From NCBI GenBank assembly GCA_964618855.1, contig CAZUCD010000027.1, positions 1-32,074 on the forward strand: 32,074 bases of DNA, given 5' to 3'. The notes beneath the pieces were generated by a model that was not told the DNA's origin, did no database searches, and saw only the letters and a list, made by a program, of their open reading frames with translations. The stretch is from CAZUCD01 sp964618855. Lineage in GTDB: Bacteria > Sumerlaeota > Sumerlaeia > SLMS01 > JANRJK01. The position numbers and the translations under genes were made by a program. Numbering within the stretch: the first letter of the stretch is position 1; every line of letters starts with the position of its first letter. Positions 7,951 through 15,971 of the stretch are shown in pieces.

Positions 7951-8944
7951 CGATCTACAGGAGACGGAACCGTTCCTCTCTGTCGTCACCGTAACGTGGA
8001 ACTCGGGGGACAAGATATCCCCCTACCTCGAGTCGCTCGGCGGCGCCCTGGCCGCCTGCAACTTCCCGATCGAAGTCATCATCGTGGACAATGCCTCGGG
8101 GGACGGCACACCCGACAAGGTCGCCCGTGAGGCGCCGTGGGTCGTGCTCCTGCGCAACTCCTCCAACGCCGGGTTTGCAGAGGGCTGCAATCTGGGAATG
8201 TCCCGCGCACGAGGGCGGTACCTGCTCCTGCTCAACCCCGACTGCGAGGCGAACCCGGGGGCCCTCGCCTCGATGGTCGACTGGCTGCGCGATAACCCGC
8301 GGACCGGCGCCGTTGGATGCATGCTGCTGCGTTCGGACGGCCGTCCCCAGCGAAGCGCCCACAGCGACCCCTCCGCATGGTCCTTCGTGTTCTCGAACTC
8401 GATGCTCTCCCCGCTGCTCGAATGGCCTTCGAAGCTCGCCGCCAAGTTCGCCGGGGCAGCGCGGCGCCCGCGCCGGTGCGATTGGCTCATGGGGTCGTGC
8501 ATCATGACGCGTCGCGAAGTCTGGGAGCGCATCGGCGGGCTGGATGCAGAGTACTTCATGTACTGCGAGGACGCCGATTGGTGCAGGCGCGTCCGCGAGG
8601 CCGGCTTCGAAGTGGTCCACCTGCCTGCCGTCAGTATGATCCACCGCCACCAGGAGAGCGCCAGGCGCGCCCCGGAGTTCACATTCCGCCGCCTCTTCCG
8701 AAGCCTCGTGCTCTACTCGAAGAAGCGCATGAAGGCCAGGGAACGGGACTCATTCCTCCGGATGGTCGAGCTCGACCTGCACCTGCGCATCCCTGCGTAC
8801 ACGCTTCAGGCGGCGCTCCAGCCGGAGCGGGCGCAGGCGCTTGCGGAGCGCATTGGCTCCTGCCGACGGCTCATCGACATCTGCCGCGCGAGGGATCCGG
8901 ACCTTTTCGACGACCCCCCCCCGGGGACGGTGCCCGCCCGGTGA
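7916..8944 (+). CDS. Family 2 glycosyltransferase, WbbL/rhamnosyltransferase-like
   Basis: The 342-aa protein is a GT-A enzyme: LSVVTVTWNSG at the start, VIIVDNASGDGTPDKV (donor binding), NSSNAGFAEGCNLGMSRARG, and LLLNPDCEANPGAL with the N-P-D metal motif. It then has WLMGSCIMTRREVWERIGGLD and FMYCEDADWCRRVREAG with the E-D acidic pair. This NPD plus FMYCEDADWC pattern is typical of WbbL-like transferases that extend O-antigen or cell-wall polysaccharides. The C-terminal 80 residues are basic and helical. Start at ATG 7916 follows CGGGGA and overlaps lpxA by 35 nt; ATG at 7940 would shorten the overlap to 11 nt. The stop overlaps the next GTG start. Donor and acceptor are not predictable. Confidence 0.88.
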   Translation: MEPTSPKPMGTDDLQETEPFLSVVTVTWNSGDKISPYLESLGGALAACNFPIEVIIVDNASGDGTPDKVAREAPWVVLLRNSSNAGFAEGCNLGMSRARGRYLLLLNPDCEANPGALASMVDWLRDNPRTGAVGCMLLRSDGRPQRSAHSDPSAWSFVFSNSMLSPLLEWPSKLAAKFAGAARRPRRCDWLMGSCIMTRREVWERIGGLDAEYFMYCEDADWCRRVREAGFEVVHLPAVSMIHRHQESARRAPEFTFRRLFRSLVLYSKKRMKARERDSFLRMVELDLHLRIPAYTLQAALQPERAQALAERIGSCRRLIDICRARDPDLFDDPPPGTVPAR

Positions 8945-10071
8945 GAATAGCACTCAGCGCGCTCCAGCAGCGCCATTTCCTCACGGGCACGGGACGCTAC
9001 ATTGCCGAGCTTTTCCGCAATGTCCCACGACTCGCTCCGCGGCACGAGGTGGTGCTGTACCGCAAGTCGGACCAGCACGGGCTCTTCGAGTCGACGGCGC
9101 CCAATGCGCTGCAGCGCGAGCTCCCTCAGTGTCCTCTCGAACCCATGCGGCGCAGCCTTTGGGAGCTTGCGCGTTTTGCGCGGATCCTCCGCGCAGACGG
9201 CGTGGACCTCTACCACGGCCCCGCCAACTTCCTGCCGCCGCGCAAGGTCTGCCCCTACGTGCTGACCCTCCACGACATGTTCTTCTTCCGAAACCCGGGG
9301 CGAACGGGCTTCGTCCGGTCCCAGTACTGGCGGCAGACCATCCGCGCCACCTGGCGGCACGCGGACCTGATCCTCACGGACTCGGAGTTTTCACTCTCGG
9401 AGATACGCCACTTCCTCCCGGTTCCGGCCGACCGCATCCGCGTGATTCCACTGGGTGTCGACAGCTCGTTCCTGGAGGATGCGTCCCCGGGCACGAGGGA
9501 GGAGATGCGCACGCTGCTCAAACTCGAGAGACCGTACGTGCTCTACGTGGGTCGGCTCGATCCGGACAAGAACGTCCGGCGCGTCGTGGAGGCGTTCGCG
9601 GCCGCGCAGTCGGGGCCCGCGCGTGGGCACCTCCTGGCGATTGCGGGTGCGAGGGACTTCCAGTCCAGTGGGATCGCCGACCTGATTCGCTCGCTCGGCA
9701 TTGCGGATGAGGCGAGGCTCCTTGGACACGTGGAGGAGCGGCTCCTCGTGCCGCTTTACCAGGAGGCAGCGGTCCTTTGCTATCCCTCGCTGAACGAGGG
9801 ATTCGGTCTCCCTCCGCTCGAGGGAATGGCGGCGGGCGTACCCGTGGTTACGAGCAATGTGAGTTCCCTCCCCGAGGTGGTCGGCGACGCGGCGATCAAG
9901 GTGGATCCGTACTCCGTGAATGCGATTGCCGAGGGCTTGGCCGCCGCGCTTGACCCTGCGAGGGCGGGGGAGCTGCGGGTCCAAGGTCGTGCTCGCGCCC
10001 GGACGTTCACATGGGAGAAAACCGCGCGGCTGACTCTCGAGGCCTACGAGGAAGTGCTGCGGCGGGCCTGA
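8941..10071 (+). CDS. Family 4 glycosyltransferase (GT-B fold)
   Basis: The 376-aa GT-B enzyme starts with GTG at 8941 inside the GTGA overlap with the upstream gene. The N-terminal acceptor domain opens with RIALSALQQRHFLTGTGRYIAEL, whose Gly-rich loop is typical of GT4, and contains DLYHGPANFLPP and VLTLHDMFFFRNP. The C-terminal donor domain has RPYVLYVGRLDPDKNVRRVVEAF, LLGHVEERLLVPLYQEA and the E-x7-E motif in YPSLNEGFGLPPLEGMAAG, followed by PVVTSNVSSLPEVVGDAA. These are hallmarks of GT4 retaining transferases of the mannosyl/glucosyl type acting on lipid-linked glycans in the cytoplasm. The start gives the family's normal N-terminus. Confidence 0.92.
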   Translation: MRIALSALQQRHFLTGTGRYIAELFRNVPRLAPRHEVVLYRKSDQHGLFESTAPNALQRELPQCPLEPMRRSLWELARFARILRADGVDLYHGPANFLPPRKVCPYVLTLHDMFFFRNPGRTGFVRSQYWRQTIRATWRHADLILTDSEFSLSEIRHFLPVPADRIRVIPLGVDSSFLEDASPGTREEMRTLLKLERPYVLYVGRLDPDKNVRRVVEAFAAAQSGPARGHLLAIAGARDFQSSGIADLIRSLGIADEARLLGHVEERLLVPLYQEAAVLCYPSLNEGFGLPPLEGMAAGVPVVTSNVSSLPEVVGDAAIKVDPYSVNAIAEGLAAALDPARAGELRVQGRARARTFTWEKTARLTLEAYEEVLRRA

Positions 10072-10100
10072 AACCCTCGCAGCGCCCCAGGAACCGCTCC

Positions 10101-10457
10101 ATGCCCTACAAACCCAGGCTGCGACACCTGTTCCTGATCCTTTTCCGGCGGCGCGACCCCGGCGCGGCGGAGGGACTCTTCTACGAGGGCACCTACCTCG
10201 CGGAGCGCGGCGAGGAGAAGGACGCGAGGATGGCCTTCAGGCATTCGGCCCTCCTGGACGGGCGGTTCGCCGGTGCGAGGTACAACTACGCGGCGTTGAC
10301 AGAGAAGCTCCTCGGCGCCCACGCCGAGACCGTTGAAGCCTGGGAGGACTACGCGCGCGTCGCGTTCGATGATCCTCGCCAGCGGCGCGAGACGATCTTC
10401 CGCGTGCAGGAACACGTCGGGGTCCTGCGCGCCCGCATCGGCAAGGGGGTGCCCTGA
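10101..10457 (+). CDS. Small helical, TPR-like protein within the glycan cluster
   Basis: A 118-aa basic protein, ATG at 10101, 29 nt after the GT4 gene and 1 nt before the next start. The N-terminus (KPRLRHLFLILFRRRDPG) is amphipathic and could touch the membrane. The rest shows paired helices of TPR type: AEGLFYEGTYLAERGEEKDARMAFRHSALLD, then GARYNYAALTEKLLGAHAETVEAWEDYARVAF. The Y/A/G spacing suits one or two repeats. No catalytic motif is present. Its place between two glycosyltransferases suggests a scaffold or length-control partner for the glycan machinery, but that is inference. Tight spacing on both sides supports a real gene. Confidence 0.7.
   Translation: MPYKPRLRHLFLILFRRRDPGAAEGLFYEGTYLAERGEEKDARMAFRHSALLDGRFAGARYNYAALTEKLLGAHAETVEAWEDYARVAFDDPRQRRETIFRVQEHVGVLRARIGKGVP
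10443..10449 (+). promoter_or_regulatory. Ribosome binding site supporting a TTG start at 10459
   Basis: AAGGGGG lies inside the 3' end of the small TPR-like gene, 9 nt before TTG at 10459. It decides the start of the next glycosyltransferase, whose conserved RFSVVIVSLN begins directly after this codon. No ATG or GTG gives a better N-terminus. Confidence 0.55.
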
Positions 10458-10458
10458 C

Positions 10459-11343
10459 TTGCGGTTCAGCGTGGTCATCGTCTCCCTCAACGGGCGCCCG
10501 CGCATCGCGATGCCGCTGGATGCGCTCCGCAAATGCAGCCCCGCACCCTTCGAGACGATCGTCGTGGACAATGGCAGCACGGATGGCCTCTCGGACCTGG
10601 TCCGCAGGAAGTACCCGGAGGTCGTGCTCGTCCGTGCCCCCCGCAACCTGGGATTCGCGGGAGGCAACAACCTGGGCATCCTGAATGCCACGGGGGACGC
10701 GGTCATCCTGCTCAACGACGACACGGAGCCGGAGGCCGACTGGCTGGCGCCCCTGGCGAGTGAGTTCGCAGCCCATCCGCGCGCGGGAGTGCTGGGGTGC
10801 CGCCTGCTCTATCCCGTCACGCGCAAGGTCCAGCACCTGGGGGGCATCGTTCATCCCAATGGCTTGACCGACCACGCAGCCTGGGGAGAGGACGAGGGAT
10901 CCTCGCGCGCTCTCGAGCCACGCGAGGCCGACTACGCCACCGGGGCCGCGATGGCCATGCGACGCGAGTGCATCGCGGAAGTCGGACTCCTCGACGAGTG
11001 CTTCTGGCCGATCTACTTCGAGGAGATCGACTGGTGCGAGCGCGCCCGCAGGGCCGGCTGGCGGGTCCGCATCGTGCCGGCGTCCACGGTGATCCACCAC
11101 GAGAGCCAGACCACCGACCGACTCAGTCCCAGATTCCTGCAGATGTACCATCGCAACAGGATTCGGTTCCTGCTGAAGAACAGGCGGCCCGGTGCATGGC
11201 CCAGGGTCCTCCTGGAGGAGGCCCGCTGGATGGCCCGCAATGCCCCCTGGACCTCCCTATGGCCTTGCGCGCTCGCCTACGCATGGGGTGCCCTTCAGGC
11301 CATCGAGATCGCTTCGAGGCGGGCCGAAGGGGAACAGTTCTGA
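10459..11343 (+). CDS. Family 2 glycosyltransferase, WbbL-like
   Basis: The 294-aa protein shows the complete GT2/WbbL motif order: RFSVVIVSLN, ETIVVDNGSTDG, APRNLGFAGGNNLGI, ILLNDDTEPEADWL (acidic metal motif), ATGAAMAMRRECIAEVGLLDE and FEEIDWCERARRAGW. It then has VIHHES and a basic, helical C-terminus (MYHRNRIRFLLKNR) common in enzymes that dock to the membrane face. TTG at 10459 is used as start, with a Gly-rich ribosome site before it. The TGA stop shares its last A with the next ATG. With the GT2 at 7916 it gives two transferases of one type in the cluster, suggesting successive sugar additions on one polymer or core. Confidence 0.88.
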   Translation: MRFSVVIVSLNGRPRIAMPLDALRKCSPAPFETIVVDNGSTDGLSDLVRRKYPEVVLVRAPRNLGFAGGNNLGILNATGDAVILLNDDTEPEADWLAPLASEFAAHPRAGVLGCRLLYPVTRKVQHLGGIVHPNGLTDHAAWGEDEGSSRALEPREADYATGAAMAMRRECIAEVGLLDECFWPIYFEEIDWCERARRAGWRVRIVPASTVIHHESQTTDRLSPRFLQMYHRNRIRFLLKNRRPGAWPRVLLEEARWMARNAPWTSLWPCALAYAWGALQAIEIASRRAEGEQF

Positions 11344-12806
11344 TGCCCAGGAAACTCTACGTCGTCGGAACGGGGCCCCTGCTCGACCCGGGGGCGAAGG
11401 TGTTCAGCGGGCAGTGCCTGCGGACGTGGCACTTTGCCGCCCCCCTCCTGGCCGCGGGGCACGAGGTGCACCTCGCCACGGTCCCCATACCGGGGGCCAC
11501 CATCGATGATGGCCGCGTCGCGAGCGAATGGGCCTACCGGGACCACGCCTACACCAGGTTCCACACGAACGATCCGGCGCGCGTGCGCCCGGTCCTCGCC
11601 AAGGACATCGAGACGATTCGCCCGGACGCGCTGATAGGCATCAACACCTACCCCGCGTACCTGTTGTCCTCCATCGACTGCCACGAACCGCTGTGGGCCG
11701 ACCTCAATGGTTGGACTATGGCGGAGGGACAAATTCGTTCCGCCGCCATGGGCAATGACAGGGACTTCGGCCACTTCTGGCGGCAGGAGGTCTCCGTCCT
11801 CCTGCGCGCGGACCGCATCTCCGCCGTGAGCGGACGCCAGGCTGATGCCACCTGGGGTGAACTGGCCATGGTGGGGCGCCTGAACCACTTGAACGCGGCG
11901 GAACCCATGACCGCGGTGATCCCCAACGCCGTCTATCCCGACTTCGAACGCCTCCAGAGGGACACTTCGCGCCGCCCATCCATCCTTTCCGGGCGGGTGC
12001 CGGAGGATGCAGTCATCTGCCTCTGGAGCGGCGGGTTCAACTCATGGACGGACGTGGACGCCCTCGCCTGGGCGCTCGGCGAGGCGATGAAGCGCGTGCC
12101 CAACCTGTGCTTCGTGGCGACGGGAGGACCGATCGTCGGCCACGATGAGATGACGTACCGCGCCTTCCTCGACGCGGCCGCCGTATGCATCCCCCCCGAC
12201 CGCATACACCTGCTCGGGTGGGTCGACTACGAGACCATGCTCGCGCTCCACGCCTGTTCGCACTTTGGCCTGAGCCTGGACGGACCGAACATCGAGACGC
12301 GGTTCGGGGCGCGTAACCGGCTTACGAACATGCTGGGGGCGGGCCTCCCCATTGTGACGAGCCGAGGCCCCGAGATCGCGGAGTGGATCGTCGCTAACGG
12401 CGCGGGGGAGGTCGTGCCCCTTGGGGACCGGCACGCCCTCGCAGAGGCCCTGGCCCGGGGCGCCCTCGATCGTGGGCCGTGGGAGGATCGCGCCATCCGC
12501 GCCCGCGCGGCAGCCTGCCGGGACTTCGCGCCCGCTCACACCATCGCGCCACTGCTCGATTGGCTCAAGGTCCCCGCACCCTCGGCTGACCGGATCGCCT
12601 ACACCGATGCGGACGAGCACTTCAGCTCGACCGCAAGGCTCCGGTCATACCTCGAACGCAGGCTTGAGGAACCGATTCCCTTTGAGGCCCCGCGCCCTCC
12701 GGTGTCCGGTGGAGCCGTCGAAGTTCCAGACGCCGCGCATCCCCCCAGGGCGACGAGCGGTTCCAGCATGTGGAAGCTCATCCAGTCGTTGAGAGGCAGG
12801 AAATGA
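11343..12806 (+). CDS. GT4-like glycosyltransferase, 487 aa
   Basis: A GT-B type protein. The start KLYVVGTGPLL is followed by FSGQCLRTWHFAAPLLAAGHEVHLATVP, a Rossmann-like acceptor domain, then DALIGINTYPAYLLSS. The donor half has AVIPNAVYPDFERL, ICLWSGGFNSWTDVDALAWAL, LCFVATGGPIVGHD, HLLGWVDYETMLALHACSHFGLSLDGPNIETRFGARNRLTNMLGAGLPIV and TSRGPEIAEWIV. The E-x7-E motif is altered (IETRFGARNRL), so donor specificity may differ from standard GT4. The last 60 residues are Pro-rich and probably disordered. ATG at 11343 overlaps the upstream stop, and the stop overlaps the next ATG (ATGA), so expression is coupled with the foldase gene. Confidence 0.78.
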   Translation: MPRKLYVVGTGPLLDPGAKVFSGQCLRTWHFAAPLLAAGHEVHLATVPIPGATIDDGRVASEWAYRDHAYTRFHTNDPARVRPVLAKDIETIRPDALIGINTYPAYLLSSIDCHEPLWADLNGWTMAEGQIRSAAMGNDRDFGHFWRQEVSVLLRADRISAVSGRQADATWGELAMVGRLNHLNAAEPMTAVIPNAVYPDFERLQRDTSRRPSILSGRVPEDAVICLWSGGFNSWTDVDALAWALGEAMKRVPNLCFVATGGPIVGHDEMTYRAFLDAAAVCIPPDRIHLLGWVDYETMLALHACSHFGLSLDGPNIETRFGARNRLTNMLGAGLPIVTSRGPEIAEWIVANGAGEVVPLGDRHALAEALARGALDRGPWEDRAIRARAAACRDFAPAHTIAPLLDWLKVPAPSADRIAYTDADEHFSSTARLRSYLERRLEEPIPFEAPRPPVSGGAVEVPDAAHPPRATSGSSMWKLIQSLRGRK

Positions 12807-14620
12807 TCCCCCACGGCATCCGGGCGCTCGCCATGGCCCTCGCGCTCCTCGCAGGAGCCGCCATCGCCGCCAAGCCGGAACTCATCGAGGTCCCGGACCC
12901 CACCTACCGCGGATCCGACGACGTGCTGGCAACGATGGGAGGCCGGCCCATCACGGAGAGGGACCTGTACCTCTACCAACTCCTTTCCGCGCGCGATCCC
13001 CTCGTCGCCAAGGACTGGCGCGCGTGGGTCGAGGCGAACGACACGATCAAGCTCGCCCGCCTGAAGTTCGAACTGACGAACCTCATGATGGCGCAGGCCA
13101 TCGCTGCGGAGAGCACGACACCCAAGGAACTTCGGACTCTCGAGACAAACAAGGGCGCGCGCCTGCTCGCGGGGGAGATCGCAAAGGTGGCGTGGATGGA
13201 CGATGCCCTCCTTCCCGCCGTCGTCGTGCACGACGAGGACGTCGCCTTCGAGTATCGCCGCAACTGGCGCGAGTACGCGCTGCCCGACACGCTCCGTGTG
13301 AAGCGTCTCCGGATTCCGCTCCCGACCCCCGCGACCGCGCTCGCCCTCTCGGATGCCCGCGCGCGCGCGAAGTCCCTCCGTGAACGCGCCGTGCTTCAAG
13401 GGGGTATCGACGCAATCCTCCAGGAGGACCCGTCGCTCGTCGCGGATGCCGGGGGACGCGAGGTTACCATCGAGCACGGGGACGAGCGCATCGATGCCCA
13501 GCTTCAGGAGGCGCTCTTTGCCCTCCGCGCCTCACAGGTCAGCGACCCGATCGAGACCGGCAACGCGATCTACCTCTACGAGGTCGTCTCCCGCGAGGAG
13601 GCCCGCGTGCCCTCCCTCGAGGAAGTCCGCGGGGACATCGTCGCGGACCTCACCCGCCGCCACGCGCCGCTTCTGCTCAAGTACCGGCTCGCACGGTCCA
13701 TCCCGCGCTCACGGGCCATGGACCGCTCCCGCATGTTCCGGACGCTTCCCGAGGACGTGGAGCTTCTCCGCGTCCGGGAGTTCGAGTTCACCAAGCAGGA
13801 GTTCATGGACACCTTCCCCCGCCTCGTGGGCCCGCCCGACAACCCGAGGATGCTCGCCATCGCAACCGCCGTGCGGCGATTCCTTGTAGGGGAGTTGGTG
13901 ACGCAGGAGGCCGAGAAGACGGGCGGCCTGAACTCCGCGCTATACTCGCGCGGCCTTGAGCTTGCCGACGTCTACATCGCCGCGGAAAGGGAGAGGGCGC
14001 GCCAGTCGGCGGAGTGCGATCCGACCGACGCCGAGACGAGCGCCGCGCTCCAGGAGTACCGCGAACGCATTCTCCCCAAGGGTCCGCGGCTCGTGTGGAA
14101 GTTTGCGTTGGAACCGAGAAGGACACGGGGAATGTCCGACGCCGAGCAGCAGACGCTTTCGACCGTGGCTGTCGCGCAACTCGAGGACTACGTGCGCCTG
14201 GCGAAGCAGCAGTTCGAGGAGCGGCGCGCCATTGCGGGACCCGTCATCCTTGAGTCCCCCGAGCCCGTCATCGACAACCTCCCGCCCCCCGACGATCCCG
14301 GACTCAAGATCGACTTCGACAAGGAAGGCCCCCTCGAACCCCAGCGGGCGCTGGAGGAGATTGGCATCGATCTGCTGGCGTTCGAGCCCGGCGAGTTCAC
14401 GCCCGTGCGGCCACGCAATGACGGCGGCGCGGTCTGCTACTACATCGGCGGAATCCTCCCCCCCAAGGTCCTGGACGACGAGGAGCTCTTCGCCGCGGCG
14501 CGCCAATGGCTCATCGACAGCGCGGCCGACCGCCCGGTCGAGGAGCGCCTGCGCGAAATGGAAGCCTCGGGCGCCATTAGATTCTCATTTCCCGTGAATA
14601 CTGCACCCGCACCCCGTTAA
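12803..14620 (+). CDS. Periplasmic SurA/PpiC-like parvulin-type foldase
   Basis: The 605-aa protein has a clear Sec signal peptide (hydrophobic residues 8-20, likely cut after AIA-A near 23), so it acts in the periplasm. Residues 35-160 match the SurA N-terminal chaperone helices (VLATMGGRPITERDLYLYQLL). About 163-265 form a parvulin-like domain: RVKRLRIPL, a helix with ARAKSLRERA, DAGGREV, LQEALFALRASQVSDPIETGNAIYLYEVV. A second, more divergent copy may lie at about 435-560 (LVWKFALEP, then LLAFEPGEFTPVRPRNDGGAVCYYIGGI). Active-site His residues of parvulins are not obvious in either copy, so chaperone function is more certain than isomerase activity. The start overlaps the upstream stop by 4 nt and follows GGCAGGAA. 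It probably assists outer-membrane protein folding; its link to the glycan genes is inferred from coupling. Confidence 0.75.
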   Translation: MIPHGIRALAMALALLAGAAIAAKPELIEVPDPTYRGSDDVLATMGGRPITERDLYLYQLLSARDPLVAKDWRAWVEANDTIKLARLKFELTNLMMAQAIAAESTTPKELRTLETNKGARLLAGEIAKVAWMDDALLPAVVVHDEDVAFEYRRNWREYALPDTLRVKRLRIPLPTPATALALSDARARAKSLRERAVLQGGIDAILQEDPSLVADAGGREVTIEHGDERIDAQLQEALFALRASQVSDPIETGNAIYLYEVVSREEARVPSLEEVRGDIVADLTRRHAPLLLKYRLARSIPRSRAMDRSRMFRTLPEDVELLRVREFEFTKQEFMDTFPRLVGPPDNPRMLAIATAVRRFLVGELVTQEAEKTGGLNSALYSRGLELADVYIAAERERARQSAECDPTDAETSAALQEYRERILPKGPRLVWKFALEPRRTRGMSDAEQQTLSTVAVAQLEDYVRLAKQQFEERRAIAGPVILESPEPVIDNLPPPDDPGLKIDFDKEGPLEPQRALEEIGIDLLAFEPGEFTPVRPRNDGGAVCYYIGGILPPKVLDDEELFAAARQWLIDSAADRPVEERLREMEASGAIRFSFPVNTAPAPR

Positions 14621-14669
14621 TCGAGAGCCAGAAGTCACCGCACTCCCCCCCAAACGACAGGACAACGCA

Positions 14670-15452
14670 ATGCCCGCACACGAAATCGAGTACGAAATCC
14701 ACGGCGACGATCTCCAGTTCGTCGAGGTGATCCTCGACCCGGGCGAGGCCGTCACCTCAGAGCCCGGCAACATGATGTACATGCGCGATGGAATCGACAT
14801 GGAGGTGCGCTTCGGCTCCACGGAGGACAAGGGGCTGATGGGCAAGCTGCTCAGCGCCGGCAAGCGCATGATCACGGGCGAGTCGCTCTTCCTCTCCCTG
14901 TTCACGCACAAGGGCTCCGGCAAGGGTCGCGTCGCGTTTGCCGCCCCCTACCCGGGCAAGATCATCCCGCTCGACCTCCGCACCCACGGCACCATGATGT
15001 GCCAGAAGGACAGCTACCTCTGCTCGGCGGTGGGCATCAACGTGTCGGTCGGCTTCACCAAGCGCCTCGGCGCAGGCTTCTTTGGCGGCGAGGGCTTCAT
15101 CCTGCAGAAACTCGAGGGAGACGGACTCGCGTTCGTCCACGCCGGCGGCACCATCCACCACATGGATTTGGCACCCGGCGAGGTGGTCCGCGTCGACACC
15201 GGCTGCATCGTGGCGTTCCAGCAGCAGGTCGAGTACGACATCCAGTTCGTCGGCGGGCTCAAGTCGGCGCTGTTCGGCGGCGAGGGTCTCTTCTTCGCCA
15301 CGCTGCGCGGCCCGGGGCGCGTCTACCTGCAATCGCTGCCGCTCAGCCGCCTGGCCGGGCGCATCTACGCTGCGGCACCGCAGGCGGGCGGGCAGCGCGT
15401 CGGCGAGGGTTCCGTCCTCGGCGGCCTCGGCGACCTGATCGACGGTTCCTGA
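14670..15452 (+). CDS. TIGR00266/AIM24-family protein
   Basis: The 260-aa cytoplasmic protein carries the family signature in order: EIHGDDLQFVEVILDPGEAV-type start, EPGNMMYMRDGIDM, GKLLSAGKRMITGESLFLSLFT, GRVAFAAPYPGKIIPLDL, QKDSYLCSA and FGGEGFILQKLEGDGLAFVHAGGTI. It ends with VRVDTGCIVAFQQQVEYDIQFVGGLKSALFGGEGLFFATLRGPG. These Gly-rich repeats make a double-stranded beta-helix core related to the mitochondrial AIM24 protein. The molecular role of bacterial members is not established. ATG at 14670 is preceded by an AGGAC site. The gene is 49 nt after the foldase gene and ends before a strong hairpin terminator. Confidence 0.88.
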   Translation: MPAHEIEYEIHGDDLQFVEVILDPGEAVTSEPGNMMYMRDGIDMEVRFGSTEDKGLMGKLLSAGKRMITGESLFLSLFTHKGSGKGRVAFAAPYPGKIIPLDLRTHGTMMCQKDSYLCSAVGINVSVGFTKRLGAGFFGGEGFILQKLEGDGLAFVHAGGTIHHMDLAPGEVVRVDTGCIVAFQQQVEYDIQFVGGLKSALFGGEGLFFATLRGPGRVYLQSLPLSRLAGRIYAAAPQAGGQRVGEGSVLGGLGDLIDGS

Positions 15453-15488
15453 CGCGGCCGGCAGCGGCATCCACCCCGAAATGAAACA

Positions 15489-15516
15489 CTGCCCGGAAGG
15501 CGAACCTTCCGGGCAG
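15489..15516. terminator. Bidirectional rho-independent terminator
   Basis: A perfect 12-bp stem (CTGCCCGGAAGG with its complement) closes a CGAA loop. On the plus strand it follows the TIGR00266 gene by 36 nt, with a TCGTTCTT stretch after it. On the minus strand it follows the tRNA genes, with TGTTTCATTT after the stem. It can serve both converging transcripts. Confidence 0.75.
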
Positions 15517-15540
15517 AGTCGTTCTTGGGCCGTGCTGGCA

Positions 15541-15558
15541 CTGAAGCCTTCGCTTCAG
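15541..15558 (-). terminator. Short hairpin downstream of the tRNA pair
   Basis: CTGAAGC pairs with GCTTCAG around a 4-nt loop (7-bp stem), 16-33 nt past the 3' end of tRNA-Lys. There is no clear T-run after it, so it may be a processing or pausing element rather than a terminator. Confidence 0.3.
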
Positions 15559-15573
15559 GATGTGTTGTGGGAG

Positions 15574-15649
15574 TGGTGCGCGATCAGGGACTCGAACCCC
15601 GAACCAAAAGATTAAGAGTCTTCTGCTCTACCAATTGAGCTAATCGCGC
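15574..15649 (-). tRNA. tRNA-Lys (anticodon CUU)
   Basis: The minus strand folds as a 76-nt cloverleaf: acceptor GCGCGAT/ATCGCGC, D-arm GCTC...GAGC, anticodon stem GAAGA/TCTTT with loop CTCTTAA (anticodon CTT), T-arm with TTCGAGT loop, discriminator A and an encoded CCA end. It reads AAG codons, which are frequent in this GC-rich genome. It is 12 nt downstream of tRNA-Arg and probably co-transcribed with it. Confidence 0.96.
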
Positions 15650-15661
15650 ACCGGTTGCTGC

Positions 15662-15739
15662 TGGCGTGCCCGACAGGATTCGAACCTGTGACCTCTTGCT
15701 CCGGAGGCAAGCGCTCTATCCAGGCTGAGCTACGGGCAC
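15662..15739 (-). tRNA. tRNA-Arg (anticodon CCG)
   Basis: The minus strand folds as a 78-nt cloverleaf: acceptor GTGCCCG/CGGGCAC, D-arm GCTC...GAGC with a 10-nt loop, anticodon stem CTTGC/GCAAG with loop CTCCGGA (anticodon CCG), T-arm ACAGG-TTCGAAT-CCTGT, discriminator G and encoded CCA. It reads CGG. A TTGACT hexamer on the minus strand at 15814-15809 could be part of its promoter, but no good -10 follows. Confidence 0.96.
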
Positions 15740-15971
15740 TCATTCGCGCCGGCAAACTGCTGCCGCTGCGAAGGGCGGGAAGGTGCTGCGTGCAGCCCGC
15801 GCGCGTCAAGTCAAAACGCCTTGATTCGCAGGCGGCCGCAACTGCGCGCGCCGCCCACGAAAGTGGGCCCAAACCTTGCACCCCCGCAATCGTTCAAGTT
15901 TGCAGTTGCTCATCCCGTGGCAGCCTCGCGTTCTCTTGATGGCCTACTGCCCAACGACACAGGTCGAATCC

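Noticed and set aside
8317..8940. Long in-frame upstream extension of the GT4 gene
   Set aside because: It lies in another frame of the preceding GT2, is low-complexity, and the GT4 N-terminal motif begins at the GTG at 8941.
15574..15739. tRNA pair as an integration site
   Set aside because: No partial tRNA 3' end repeat or integrase gene was found nearby; flanking genes look like core chromosome.
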